Below, piece by piece: positions 17,905 to 25,956 of a stretch of 64,000 nt of DNA (position 1 is its first letter; every line of letters begins with the position of its first letter). Source of the stretch: Corallococcus macrosporus DSM 14697 (GTDB taxonomy: Bacteria; Myxococcota; Myxococcia; Myxococcales; Myxococcaceae). Made by a program: the position numbers and the translations under genes. The DNA lies in the NCBI RefSeq assembly GCF_002305895.1, contig NZ_CP022203.1:4938501-5002500 (forward strand), given 5' to 3'. The notes under the pieces were generated by a model. That model was not told the DNA's origin. It searched no databases and saw only the letters and a list, made by a program, of their open reading frames with translations.

Positions 17905-18127
17905 TGCCGCCTCCGAGTTCGCCGGCCCCGCTAAGCCGGAGCCTCCTACGCCGTCCACCGCTCCCCTACCCGCACGGCCTGCCCACGTCTCGAACAGCCG
18001 TCAGGCCCACCTTCCACGCGGCCCTGAACCACTATAGGGCCCTCCCCTTCGGGCAGGAAGCCCGGCGGTACAGGCCCGTTGCCGAGCGTACAGCCCCGGC
18101 GACGGGTCAGCGTTCAGTAACAGCGGC

Positions 18128-18784
18128 TCAGGCGTCCGTCACGCCCGAGGCGATGTCCTCGAGGTCTTCGGCCAGGGCGGCTGCCCGCTCGGCGACGGCG
18201 TTCGGAATCCGACGGCTCCCCGACAGCTCGGAGGCGAGCTTGCGGGCCATCTGCGCCAGCTTCCGCACCTGGGCGCTCTCCGGAGGCGGCTCCGGCGGGG
18301 GACGGGGGAAGCGCTCGGCGAACTCCTTCTTCAGCTCGGCCGGGTTCTTCTCCGGGCTCCAGATGCTGTCGCGCAGGGACTTGTATTCAGTGGGCGACAG
18401 CTGGCCCCGCTCCTCCGCGTCCGCGAGCACTTCGATGACCTCGAAGGCGGGTGCGCGCTGGGGGAACTCCTGTGCGGTAAGCTCCTCCTCCGGCTCGTGC
18501 TTGGTCAGGAAGCTGAACGAGCGGGTGAGCTTCAAGGCGGTCTGCTTCTTGATGTGCAGTTCCTTGAGGCAGTAGGCCTCGAAGGAGGGGTAGCCCCACT
18601 CCTCGAACTTGGCCTCGTCCCGGACCTGGACCAGGAGCTTGCCCAGCTCGGCCCAGGTGGACTTGAAGCGCTTGGCTGCCGTCAGCACGGTGTGACGGAA
18701 GGTCCCCGGCGGGACGCTCATGGCCTTCTTCGCGATTTCGGTCTCTGCAACGGATGCGGCGGACATGCCCACGGTATCGGGCAT
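18128..18784 (-). CDS. Conserved hypothetical protein, probably myxobacterial
   Basis: 218 aa, not recognised. Residues ~30-95 are helical and basic with a DNA-binding feel (WAELGKLLVQVRDEAKFEEWGY, KELHIKKQTALKL). A proline-rich linker (RFPRPPPEPPPES, ~162-175) joins a C-terminal helical region (~178-215). No signal peptide or membrane segment. The start is uncertain: ATG 18784 or ATG 18766, neither with a good ribosome site. It is 27 bp downstream of the AgmX-like gene on the same strand and may be co-transcribed with it. Codon use fits the neighbours, so it is a real gene; its function cannot be stated. Confidence 0.75.
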   Translation of the reverse strand: MPDTVGMSAASVAETEIAKKAMSVPPGTFRHTVLTAAKRFKSTWAELGKLLVQVRDEAKFEEWGYPSFEAYCLKELHIKKQTALKLTRSFSFLTKHEPEEELTAQEFPQRAPAFEVIEVLADAEERGQLSPTEYKSLRDSIWSPEKNPAELKKEFAERFPRPPPEPPPESAQVRKLAQMARKLASELSGSRRIPNAVAERAAALAEDLEDIASGVTDA

Positions 18785-18811
18785 GGCCGGGGTGCCGGCA
18801 AGAAAGTGGCC

Positions 18812-19741
18812 CTACCCCCGCTTGCCGATGGTGAACGACAGGCCCACCGTGGCCCGCTCGCCCTCGTAGGCGCGGAAGGGCCACTTCCGCATCTCCGTCA
18901 GGAGACAGTCGTAGAGTGGACCCTTCTTGAACTGCGGGTTGTCCACCCACAGCTTGCTCACCCGGCCGTCATTCCCGATGACGAACTCCATGGGGATCTT
19001 GGCGTAGATGCCCGGGCTGCGCGCCCCCTCTTCCTTGAAGCACCGGAAGAGCGTGGACTTGTTGCTGGCCACCACCCGGTTGATGGCGGACTGGTCGAAC
19101 TGCTGCGCCACCTCCATGCCGTCCGGCTCCGTGCTCACGCTGCCGCTCGGCCGGGGCTTGCGGTCCGGCGGGGACCGGGTGGTGGAGGCCATGGCCACCT
19201 TCCCCGGGCCGCTGCTGCCCGTGGCCGGCTTCACCCCGGGCCCGCCCGAGCCAGGACGCCGCGCGCCACCGGCGGGGTACTCGAAGAGCTCCTCCTCATC
19301 CACCCGGGCCTGGGCCACGCGGATGGTGATTTCGCCCATCTCGAAGTCGTCCGGCTGGGCCTCGCCGCCGCCGAACCAGCCGTGGACCGCGGCGTTGCGC
19401 GCCACCTGGATGCCGACGACGCCCAGCACCACCACGCCCGCCACGGCGGCGCCGCCCAGGAGCTTCAGGCGCTTCGCGGACTTCGCCCGCTCCACCACGA
19501 CGGCGGCGTCCACCCGGGCGCGCGCCTCGGCCCGGGCCACGTGCGTGCGGAACGCGTCCACCTCCGACATGCGGTGGAATTCCCGCTCCCCGGCGGGCGC
19601 CACCAGGGTGTCCGGCGTCAGCTCACCCGCGCCGAGCTTCTCCACGATCTGCGCGCCACTGAGGGGCCCCAGGACCAAGTCCCCGTGCTTGAAGAGCCAG
19701 TGTCCGTCCACGTCCGCCGCAAGGTCTTGTCCAGCCGCCAT
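18812..19741 (-). CDS. GYF-domain / TM / AgmX-PglI C-terminal-type protein
   Basis: 309 aa. Residues ~13-60 form a GYF_2-type domain (WLFKHGDLVLGPLSGAQIVEKL), a fold that binds proline-rich peptides. There is one membrane helix at ~93-113 (LLGGAAVAGVVVLGVVGIQV), a Ser/Pro/Gly-rich linker, and a C-terminal domain (~215-305) like that of AgmX/PglI proteins (NRVVASNKSTLFRCFKEE ... IPMEFVIGNDGRVS). In M. xanthus, proteins of this kind are linked to adventurous gliding motility and envelope complexes; a motility role here is inference. The N-terminus is cytoplasmic by the positive-inside rule. Divergent from truA with a 44-bp gap. The ATG has no strong ribosome site. Confidence 0.82.
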   Translation of the reverse strand: MAAGQDLAADVDGHWLFKHGDLVLGPLSGAQIVEKLGAGELTPDTLVAPAGEREFHRMSEVDAFRTHVARAEARARVDAAVVVERAKSAKRLKLLGGAAVAGVVVLGVVGIQVARNAAVHGWFGGGEAQPDDFEMGEITIRVAQARVDEEELFEYPAGGARRPGSGGPGVKPATGSSGPGKVAMASTTRSPPDRKPRPSGSVSTEPDGMEVAQQFDQSAINRVVASNKSTLFRCFKEEGARSPGIYAKIPMEFVIGNDGRVSKLWVDNPQFKKGPLYDCLLTEMRKWPFRAYEGERATVGLSFTIGKRG

Positions 19742-19785
19742 TTCGCGCGCGAGTATCCCGTGATTCCCCACACCCAAGCAACGGC

Positions 19786-20631
19786 GTGCTCCCCTCCACC
19801 ACCAAGCGAATTCCCGTCGCACTGTGGATCTGGTACCGCGGCGGAAACTTCCGCGGCTTCCAGCGCCAGGTGGAGGGGCCCACCGTGCAGTCGGCCCTGG
19901 AAGAGGCGCTCCAGTCCGTGGGCGTGCCGGCGACCTTGATGCCTTCGGGGCGCACGGACCGGGGGGTCCACGCGCGGATGCAGGTGGTGAGCGTCCGGCT
20001 GGAGGCGGGGGATTCGGCGGAGTCGCTGGAGCAGCGGCTCCCGCCCCGGCTGCCACCGGGCCTGGGCCTGTGCGCGGTGCGGCGGCCCACGTCCTTCCAT
20101 GCGCAGTGGAGCGCGTGCGGCAAGGAGTACCGCTACCGGCTCCAGTTGGGCGGCGCCGTGACGCCCGCGTGGGCGCCGTATGCGCTGGACGTGTCCGCGG
20201 ATCCGCCGCTCCAGGGGACGACGGTGACGCCGGAGCGGCTGGCGGCGGTGCTGCGCAGGGCGGAAGGGACACGGGACTTCATCGCCTTCCATGAGAAGTC
20301 CAGTCCACGCAAGCCGCGCACGCTGGAGTCCGCCACCCTGCACGCGCTGGGCGGTGGGCTGTACGAGGCCCGGCTGCGCGGGGACGGCTTCGCGCGCTAC
20401 CAGATCCGCTATCTCGTGGGGAGCGCGTTGAAGGTGGCCGCGGGGCTGCTGCCGGAAGAGGCGTGGCTCGCGGCGCTCGAGACGGGTCAGGCCCTGGAGG
20501 GCTTCAAGGCGCCCGCTCACGGCCTGGTGCTCTGGGAGGTTCGCTACCCTCCCAAAGTGGACCCCTTCACCGCCGGGGAGCGTCTCCATCCCCCGGGGCT
20601 TCCGCTGGAGCCACCCTTCTCCTTCGGGTGA
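19786..20631 (+). CDS. truA: tRNA pseudouridine(38-40) synthase TruA
   Basis: 281 aa, normal for TruA. SGRTDRGVHAR holds the catalytic Asp (D58). YRGGNFRGFQRQ near the start, the KEYRYRL strand and the RGDGFARYQIRYLVG block are all family signatures. It isomerises uridines 38-40 in the anticodon stem-loop of many tRNAs. GTG start at 19786 with no strong ribosome site; no better start lies nearby. It is divergent from the AgmX-type gene and followed by a convergent ribbon-helix-helix gene. Confidence 0.95.
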   Translation: MLPSTTKRIPVALWIWYRGGNFRGFQRQVEGPTVQSALEEALQSVGVPATLMPSGRTDRGVHARMQVVSVRLEAGDSAESLEQRLPPRLPPGLGLCAVRRPTSFHAQWSACGKEYRYRLQLGGAVTPAWAPYALDVSADPPLQGTTVTPERLAAVLRRAEGTRDFIAFHEKSSPRKPRTLESATLHALGGGLYEARLRGDGFARYQIRYLVGSALKVAAGLLPEEAWLAALETGQALEGFKAPAHGLVLWEVRYPPKVDPFTAGERLHPPGLPLEPPFSFG

Positions 20632-20658
20632 CGCGCGGTGGGGCCCGGTCGGCCGTCT

Positions 20659-20823
20659 TCAGTCGACGAGCCGCTCCTCGTACTTCGCGAGCAGGTCCGA
20701 GATGGCCTCGCGGAGGTACTCGCTCTGGCGGATGCGGGTGGAGCGCGACAGGTCCTTGAGGGCGTCGAGCTTCTCGCGGTTGAGCCGGAAGACCACAGAA
20801 GTAAGGCGGGGGCTGATGTCCAT
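20659..20823 (-). CDS. Ribbon-helix-helix (CopG/MetJ-type) small protein
   Basis: 54 aa, read directly from the sequence. ATG at 20823 has GGAGG eight bases upstream. TSVVFRLNREKLDAL forms the N-terminal strand and first helix, and TRIRQSEYLREAISDLLAKYEE the second and third; this is the classic RHH DNA-binding fold. Such proteins bind operators as dimers. No toxin gene is adjacent, so an antitoxin role is not supported and a stand-alone regulator is likelier. Its target is unknown. Confidence 0.85.
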   Translation of the reverse strand: MDISPRLTSVVFRLNREKLDALKDLSRSTRIRQSEYLREAISDLLAKYEERLVD

Positions 20824-20882
20824 GTGCGCGACCTCCTACAGATGCACACACATTCTCACAGGTCGGTCTGATCGCAAGAAAT

Positions 20883-21458
20883 TCACTTCGATCCGACCGG
20901 GAAGATCCACTGAACCCCGGTGAAGGCTTCGGCGTCTCCGCGCAGGCCCGCGCCAAACCCGAGCGAGAGCCCGAGTCCCCCGAACACCGCGAGCCGCTCG
21001 GAGAAGGTGTGTCGCAAGCCCAACGCTACGCGAGGCCCCAACCACGGCCCAGAAAACGGCCTGATCAGCAGGCCCAGATCATAGAAGGTCTGCCAGGACC
21101 CATCGCCGTGGAAGCTCCGGTAGCCCCCGGCCACCGAGAGCTCCGGGCCGCGGAGGCTGCCGCGGATCACCACGAAGACCTCGTCCCCGTCGTAGCCCAC
21201 GGTCCGGCTGGCCCCGAGGTCCAGATGCGCGTCCCCGCCCTTCTCGGCGTCGTCCTCGGTCCGGTTGATCAGCTCGGTATAGGAGGCGCCGGGGCCGAGG
21301 ATCAGCGAGAAGGCCCGGCGTTCCGCGTAGGGCGTGTCGAGGTACTCAGCGGCGCCGGCCGCGGTGGGCAGGCTCACGGCGCAGGCGCTGATCAGCCCGT
21401 GGATGCGGCGGGTCAGCCGGGAACCCGTGCTGGGAAGTGGGGAGCGTTCGCGGGCCAT
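20883..21458 (-). CDS. Predicted exported outer-membrane beta-barrel-type protein
   Basis: 191 aa from ATG 21458. Residues ~1-35 hold a signal peptide (RRIHGLISACAVSLPTAAGAAEY). The mature part has alternating strands rich in Gly and aromatic residues (SLILGPGASYTEL, VFVVIRGSLRGPELSVAGGYRSF, LGPRVALGLRHTF, GLGLSLGFGAGL), ending near a C-terminal WIFPV. This suggests a small outer-membrane barrel, but I recognise no named family. A long in-frame extension upstream is open only because of high GC. The start lacks a strong ribosome site. Divergent from the LRR lipoprotein with about 220 bp between. Confidence 0.68.
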   Translation of the reverse strand: MARERSPLPSTGSRLTRRIHGLISACAVSLPTAAGAAEYLDTPYAERRAFSLILGPGASYTELINRTEDDAEKGGDAHLDLGASRTVGYDGDEVFVVIRGSLRGPELSVAGGYRSFHGDGSWQTFYDLGLLIRPFSGPWLGPRVALGLRHTFSERLAVFGGLGLSLGFGAGLRGDAEAFTGVQWIFPVGSK

Positions 21459-21677
21459 GGCGCGGATGAAGGTTCTAGCAGGGACACGCGCCTCGGGGCG
21501 CCCTTGGGGCATAAGACGTCGAACGCTCCACCCCCGGCGCACCGGATCCTGGCGCGTCACCGGGCTTGCCCGCCGTTTCCGCGGGACCGTAGTCTCACGC
21601 CCGCGCTGCCGGAGGCCCCCTTGAGGGCGACGGTCGCGAAGTGTGACGCGGTGGGACCGATTCCACCCTGTTCGGGG

Positions 21678-23519
21678 GTGAGTTTGCGCGCAGGCTTCCT
21701 GAGGTTCGCGGGATTGATTCTCGGCCTGGCCGCATGTGCCACCACCCGCCCCGCGCCCGTCATCCCCTCCCCTGCCGCAAGCCCTGTTGTCGTCACGGCT
21801 CCCCGGCGGCTCCTCACGGTGTTCCAGCTCGCTCCGGATGGGACCCGCGATGAGCTCGGGCAGTTGCCGCCAGGGCCCGAAGGATTCACCCCACCTGACT
21901 CGGGCGACTGGTACGCCGCCCCCCTGTTGCCCGTGCGGACCGAAGTGGAGGCACGCGACCTCGCCGCCGTCTTGCGCGAGCACCGCGTGCCCGGCGTGTC
22001 CTTCGACGGCGCCGCTGTCCCCGGCCCCGAAGTGCTCCGGGTGCTACTGCAGGGCTCCCATGTCGTCGCTCTTCACGTGTCCGGGACGAACTTCGGCGAC
22101 GCGCACCTCGCCGCGCTCGAGGACGCGCCCCGAATCGAGGCCTTGCATCTCAGCGCCACCCGGCTCACCAACTCAGGGTTGGCCCCTCTTGAACGGATGC
22201 GGCGGCTGGCGGTGCTGCGGCTGGATGAAACATCTGTCTCGGACCCGGGCCTTGCGTCGCTTTCGGAGCACACCACCCTGCGCCGCGTGTCGCTCGCCGG
22301 GACAGCCGTCACGTCCCGGGGGCTCGAATTCCTCGCGCGGCAACCGGAGTTGGAGGAACTGGACCTCTCCGACACCTCCGTGGACGACACCGTCCTCGCC
22401 TCGCTGCCGGGCGCTCGGCTCCACACGCTCAGCCTGAGCGGCACGAGGGTAACGGACCGGGGCCTCCGGGCACTCACAAGCCTGCCCACCCTCAGGCGGC
22501 TGGGCCTCGCGCGGACGACCGTGTCGGATGCCGGCCTCAGACACGCAACGGGACTTCGTGCGCTGGAAGCCCTTCATCTGGGCAGCACGCGGGTGACCGA
22601 CGCAGGGCTGGTCCACCTCGCGAAGCTGCCCGGGCTTCGTGCGCTGGTCCTCAGCAAGGCGGGAATCCGGGGAGCGGGCCTGCGTCACCTCGCGGGCCTG
22701 TCTCGGCTGGAAGTACTCCATCTCGACGACACCCGCGTAGGCGACGCAGCGCTGCGCCATCTTCACGGGCTCCTCGGTCTCCGAGAGCTGGACCTCTCCC
22801 GCACGACCGTTACGGGCGCGGGACTTCAGGAATTGAGCAACCTGGTGGCGCTCGAGTCACTCTTGCTCTCAGGTCTCGCCCTGACGGACGGCTCCCTGAC
22901 GCGCCTCGCCCCGCTCAGCCGCCTGACCAGGCTCGATCTCAGCCGCACCCCCATTGGCCTGGAGGCGTTGAACAACCTGGGTCCACGCTTCCACCTGCGC
23001 CATCTTGACTTGAGCCGGACCGGGTTCACGGACGAATGGGTGTCCACCACGTGCCAGCTCTTCCCTGGCCTCCACGCCCTGAAAGCAGAACGCACACTCC
23101 TGACGGACGTGGGCCTGGGTCAGCTCGCCGGGCTGACGGAGCTGGAGGCCATCCATGTCGCGGGGACGCTCATCAGTGGCTCCGGCCTGACGGGCCTGCA
23201 CGCCCTTACCCGGCTCACGAAGCTGGACCTGGGCGCGACCCGGTTGGACGCACAGGGACAGAAGGCGCTCCTGGGCTTCAAGAGGCTCGTCTGGCTGAGC
23301 CTCGCCGGGATTCGCAGTGGGGACGAGCTGCTCGGCCACCTGCCCAGCTCGCTCCGCACCCTCTACCTGACGCGCACGAACGTCACCGATGCGGGGCTCC
23401 CGGCGTTGCGCCAGCTACCAGGCCTCCAGGAACTCGACCTGCGCGGCACCACGGTGTCCGCGGAGGCCAGACAGACCCTGGTCCAGGAACACGGCATCCG
23501 CCTCATCACGGGGCTGTGA
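21678..23519 (+). CDS. Leucine-rich-repeat lipoprotein
   Basis: 613 aa from GTG 21678. A short signal with a lipobox (GLILGLAAC) points to lipid anchoring. After a ~120-residue N-terminal part come about twenty tandem leucine-rich repeats of 22-25 residues with the pattern LxxLxLxxTxVTDxGLxxLxxL, running almost to the C-terminus. These repeats form a curved solenoid used for protein binding. The location would be the periplasmic or outer face of the envelope. The partner is unknown. The frame is open far upstream, but the lipoprotein signal fixes the likely start despite a weak ribosome site. Convergent with larE (51 bp). Confidence 0.85.
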   Translation: MSLRAGFLRFAGLILGLAACATTRPAPVIPSPAASPVVVTAPRRLLTVFQLAPDGTRDELGQLPPGPEGFTPPDSGDWYAAPLLPVRTEVEARDLAAVLREHRVPGVSFDGAAVPGPEVLRVLLQGSHVVALHVSGTNFGDAHLAALEDAPRIEALHLSATRLTNSGLAPLERMRRLAVLRLDETSVSDPGLASLSEHTTLRRVSLAGTAVTSRGLEFLARQPELEELDLSDTSVDDTVLASLPGARLHTLSLSGTRVTDRGLRALTSLPTLRRLGLARTTVSDAGLRHATGLRALEALHLGSTRVTDAGLVHLAKLPGLRALVLSKAGIRGAGLRHLAGLSRLEVLHLDDTRVGDAALRHLHGLLGLRELDLSRTTVTGAGLQELSNLVALESLLLSGLALTDGSLTRLAPLSRLTRLDLSRTPIGLEALNNLGPRFHLRHLDLSRTGFTDEWVSTTCQLFPGLHALKAERTLLTDVGLGQLAGLTELEAIHVAGTLISGSGLTGLHALTRLTKLDLGATRLDAQGQKALLGFKRLVWLSLAGIRSGDELLGHLPSSLRTLYLTRTNVTDAGLPALRQLPGLQELDLRGTTVSAEARQTLVQEHGIRLITGL

Positions 23520-23570
23520 GTTTCATCCCGAGCGGCAAGCCCAGGGTCCGGGGCGCGTCGGCGACGCGGC

Positions 23571-24458
23571 TCAGCCCACCACGGGCAGCGCGAACCCCTC
23601 CGACTGCCCTGGCTTCGCGATGCCCGCGGCGTCATTCATCCGGCCGGAGCGGAACGGCTCCAGGTCCAACGCCACGAACTTGAACCCCAGCGCCAGGAAC
23701 GCGGTGTTGATCTTCTGCCGCACGTCCGCCGCGAGGAAGCGCTCGTACTCCTCCGCCGCCACCTCCAGCCGCGCCACGTCCTGGTGGTACCGCACCCGGA
23801 ACTGCCGGAAGCCCAGCTTGCGCAGCTCCGACTCCGCGGCGGCGATCTGCAGCAGCCGATCCCTCGTCACCGCCGTGCCATACGGAATCCGTGACGCCAG
23901 GCACGCCATCTGCGGCTTGTCCCAGGTCGGCAACCCGAGCGACTGGCTCCACGCGCGGATCTCCTCCTTCGTCAGCCCCGCCTGCGCCAGCGGCGACACC
24001 ACCTGGTGCTCCCGCGCCGCCTTGTGGCCGGGCCGGTGGTCCTTGAAGTCGTCCGCGTTGAAGCCGTCCAGCACCACCGCCAGCCCCAGCGTCTTCCGCT
24101 GCGCCTCGCAGATGTCGTACAGCTCCGTCTTGCAGAAGTAGCAGCGGTTCGTCGGGTTGGCCGCGTACTGCGGGTTCGCCAGCTCGTTGCTCCCCAGCAC
24201 CACGTGCCGGGCCCCCAGCCGCTTCGCCAGCGCGCGGGCCTCGTCGGCCTCCTCCGGCGCCACGGACGCGGACAGCGCGGTGAGCGCGAGCGCCCGCTCG
24301 CCCAGCTCCTCCACGGCCACCTTCAACACGAAGGTTGAATCCACGCCGCCGGAGAAGGCCACCAGCGCGCTGCCATGGGCCCGCAGCGCGGCGCGCATCG
24401 CCTCCAGCTTGGGACGCGAGGACTCACACAGGGCCTGGATCCGCTCGGGGCTCAGCAT
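23571..24458 (-). CDS. larE: LarE-type ATP-dependent sacrificial sulfur transferase
   Basis: 295 aa. The PP-loop SGGVDST (36-42) binds ATP. C186 in QMACLASRIPYG corresponds to the Cys that LarE enzymes give up as sulfur donor; a CYFC pair (106-109) could instead bind a cluster as in Fe-S variants. LarE puts sulfur on the pyridinium cofactor precursor of the nickel-pincer (NPN) cofactor used by lactate racemase. No larB, larC or larA is in the window, so it may serve another thiolation. ATG 24458 has AGGAGAG at good distance. It follows the APS-kinase-like gene on the same strand, with a hairpin between. Confidence 0.9.
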   Translation of the reverse strand: MLSPERIQALCESSRPKLEAMRAALRAHGSALVAFSGGVDSTFVLKVAVEELGERALALTALSASVAPEEADEARALAKRLGARHVVLGSNELANPQYAANPTNRCYFCKTELYDICEAQRKTLGLAVVLDGFNADDFKDHRPGHKAAREHQVVSPLAQAGLTKEEIRAWSQSLGLPTWDKPQMACLASRIPYGTAVTRDRLLQIAAAESELRKLGFRQFRVRYHQDVARLEVAAEEYERFLAADVRQKINTAFLALGFKFVALDLEPFRSGRMNDAAGIAKPGQSEGFALPVVG

Positions 24459-24475
24459 GAAGCTCTCCTAAAACG

Positions 24476-24524
24476 GAAGGGCCCCGGATTGCACGCGCCG
24501 TTGCGCGGCAACCTGGAGCCCTTC
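24476..24524 (-). repeat. Inverted repeat between APS-kinase-like gene and larE
   Basis: GAAGGGC (24476-24482) and GCCCTTC (24518-24524) enclose a GC-rich inner dyad (GCGCC..GCGCGG). It spans most of the 99-bp gap and could be a terminator for the upstream gene or a leader structure for larE. No T-run is present. Confidence 0.35.
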
Positions 24525-24557
24525 AGGAATGACACATGGGCCTGGAAGCCCGGCCGC

Positions 24558-25349
24558 CTAGCGAGCCTTCCGCTTCGCCGCCTTCTTCGCCGCCGGAGCC
24601 GGCTTGGCCACCCGGGCCGCGCGCGTGGCCGGACGGGCCTTGGCGCCCTTGTCCGCCTTCGGCGCCTTCGCCGCCTTCGCCGCCGGCTTGGACTCCTCGG
24701 CGCGACGGGCCTTGGCCCCGCCCTTCTCAGGCTTCTCGGCCTTCTCCGCCCGCTCACCCTTGGCCGGCAGCGGGTTGGCCTTCATCTTCTTGCCGGTGAT
24801 GATCTTCAGCTCCTCGGTGCTCATGTAGCCGAGGTCCAGGAGCGACTGGAAGATCTTCGCCGCGCCGTCCTCCACCGACTCCACGTCGGAGTGGATGGTG
24901 ACCTCCGGCGAGTTGGGCGGCTCGTACGGCTCGGTGATGCCGATGAAGTTGGGGATCTCCCCGTTGAGCGCCTTCTTGTAGCGGCCCGTGCTGTCGCGCT
25001 CGATGAGCTTCTCGGTGGGGCAGTCCACGTAGACTTCCACGTAGCGCCCGATGGACCGGCGGTTCTCCTCGCGGCCCGGCTTGTACGGGCTCACGCAGGG
25101 CACCAGCGCCGCCACGCCGTTGCGCGTCAGCAGGCTGGCCACGAAGCCCAGCCGCTTCACGACGGTGGTGCGGTCCTCCTTGCCATCTCCCAGTCCCGCC
25201 CAGAGCGCCTCGCCAAGTTCACCCTCGTCGAGGATCTCGACGTTGCGGCCCACCTGCCGCAAACGCGCGGCGATGTAGGCGGCGGTGGTGCTCTTCCCGG
25301 TACCGGACATGCCGGTCAGCCAGAGGGTGAAACCAGTGTTGGAGGCCAT
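24558..25349 (-). CDS. Divergent adenylylsulfate (APS) kinase with Lys/Ala-rich tail
   Basis: 263 aa. Residues 1-180 follow APS kinase (CysC): Walker A GMSGTGKST, KEDRTTVVKRLGFVA, VSPYKPGREENR, VEVYVDCPTEKLIERD and YKKALNGEIPNFIGITEPYEPP. But the conserved LDGDxxR substrate motif reads LDEGELGEAL, losing the Arg. The C-terminal ~75 residues are a low-complexity Lys/Ala/Pro tail (KAAKAPKADKGAKARPATRA) like histone H1. The normal reaction is phosphorylation of APS to PAPS for sulfate activation. The changed motif leaves activity in doubt, and the tail suggests nucleic-acid binding or localisation. It is followed by larE. AGGGAG lies about 12 bases before the ATG. Confidence 0.82.
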   Translation of the reverse strand: MASNTGFTLWLTGMSGTGKSTTAAYIAARLRQVGRNVEILDEGELGEALWAGLGDGKEDRTTVVKRLGFVASLLTRNGVAALVPCVSPYKPGREENRRSIGRYVEVYVDCPTEKLIERDSTGRYKKALNGEIPNFIGITEPYEPPNSPEVTIHSDVESVEDGAAKIFQSLLDLGYMSTEELKIITGKKMKANPLPAKGERAEKAEKPEKGGAKARRAEESKPAAKAAKAPKADKGAKARPATRAARVAKPAPAAKKAAKRKAR

Positions 25350-25463
25350 ATGGGTCGTCTACTCCCTGCGTCCGGAGCACTTCTTGCAAGCTGCGTAGGG
25401 ACGCCGCAGATCCAGAAGATGGACGCGGTTATAGACGAAAACCCGGCCACTTGACAATTCGCG

Positions 25464-25483
25464 CCCACCTTTCCGCAGGTGGG
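25464..25483. terminator. Hairpin in the gap between JAMM operon and APS-kinase-like gene
   Basis: CCCACCT / AGGTGGG, 7-bp perfect stem with a 6-nt loop, 60 bp after the JAMM gene stop and about 115 bp before the next start. It is a probable end of the sulfur-carrier operon, though without a T-run. The rest of the 193-bp gap includes an AT-rich stretch (25515-25545) and no gene. Confidence 0.45.
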
Positions 25484-25542
25484 GTTAACGGGCATTCAAG
25501 TGCCTGCTCAGACACGGCTTTTTCGTTTCTGAAATGCACTTT

Positions 25543-25956
25543 TCAGCCCGTTCGTGACACGAAGTTTCCCGCACACCACTCATACTCCGACACGTAGTGA
25601 ACACTGCCGCAGTGTATGGATCCGACGAGATAGGAAACCTTGGGGAGCAGCGGATACCCCTCGGGCGCCGCACGCAGCGCGTCCTCGCGGGAGAAGGTGG
25701 CCGGCGCATCCACATGCGAGTGGAACACGCACACCACCCGCTCCGCCCGTGCATCCGCTTCCATGCACACCGACAACCACTCCTCGGGCGCGAAGGCATA
25801 GGCCTGCCGGGGATTGCCGGCGGCGTTGCGCAGGGGGCGGATCCGCAAGGCCCCCGTGCCCTCCTCGCGGAGGATCACCCCACAGCCCTCGAAGGGATAC
25901 GCGGCCTCCAGGTGCCGGGACACCTCGGCGAGGACGGGCTTGGGCCAGGCGCTCAC
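25543..25956 (-). CDS. JAMM/Mov34 (M67) metalloprotease
   Basis: 137 aa. Full JAMM signature: E23 (FEGCGV), H79-S-H81, then ten residues to D92 (HSHVDAPATFSRED), which bind Zn. Bacterial enzymes of this type cut isopeptide or amino-acid adducts from ubiquitin-like sulfur carriers, as Mec+ does with CysO in mycobacterial cysteine synthesis. It is the last gene of the operon E1 - tusA - moaD-like - degenerate E1 - JAMM and overlaps its upstream neighbour by four bases. A role releasing an amino acid or processing the carrier fits this context. Target residue not proven. Confidence 0.9.
   Translation of the reverse strand: MSAWPKPVLAEVSRHLEAAYPFEGCGVILREEGTGALRIRPLRNAAGNPRQAYAFAPEEWLSVCMEADARAERVVCVFHSHVDAPATFSREDALRAAPEGYPLLPKVSYLVGSIHCGSVHYVSEYEWCAGNFVSRTG

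Noticed and set aside
17905-17958. 18-residue N-terminal extension of ClpX from GTG 17958
   Set aside because: The sequence is unlike ClpX N-termini, and GTG 17904 has a better placed GGAGG.
20659-20823. RHH protein as antitoxin of a toxin-antitoxin pair
   Set aside because: No small toxin-like gene is adjacent; its neighbours are truA and an exported barrel-type protein.
21009-21677. Upstream extension of the LRR protein frame
   Set aside because: It overlaps the divergent exported-protein gene and would bury the lipoprotein signal inside the chain.
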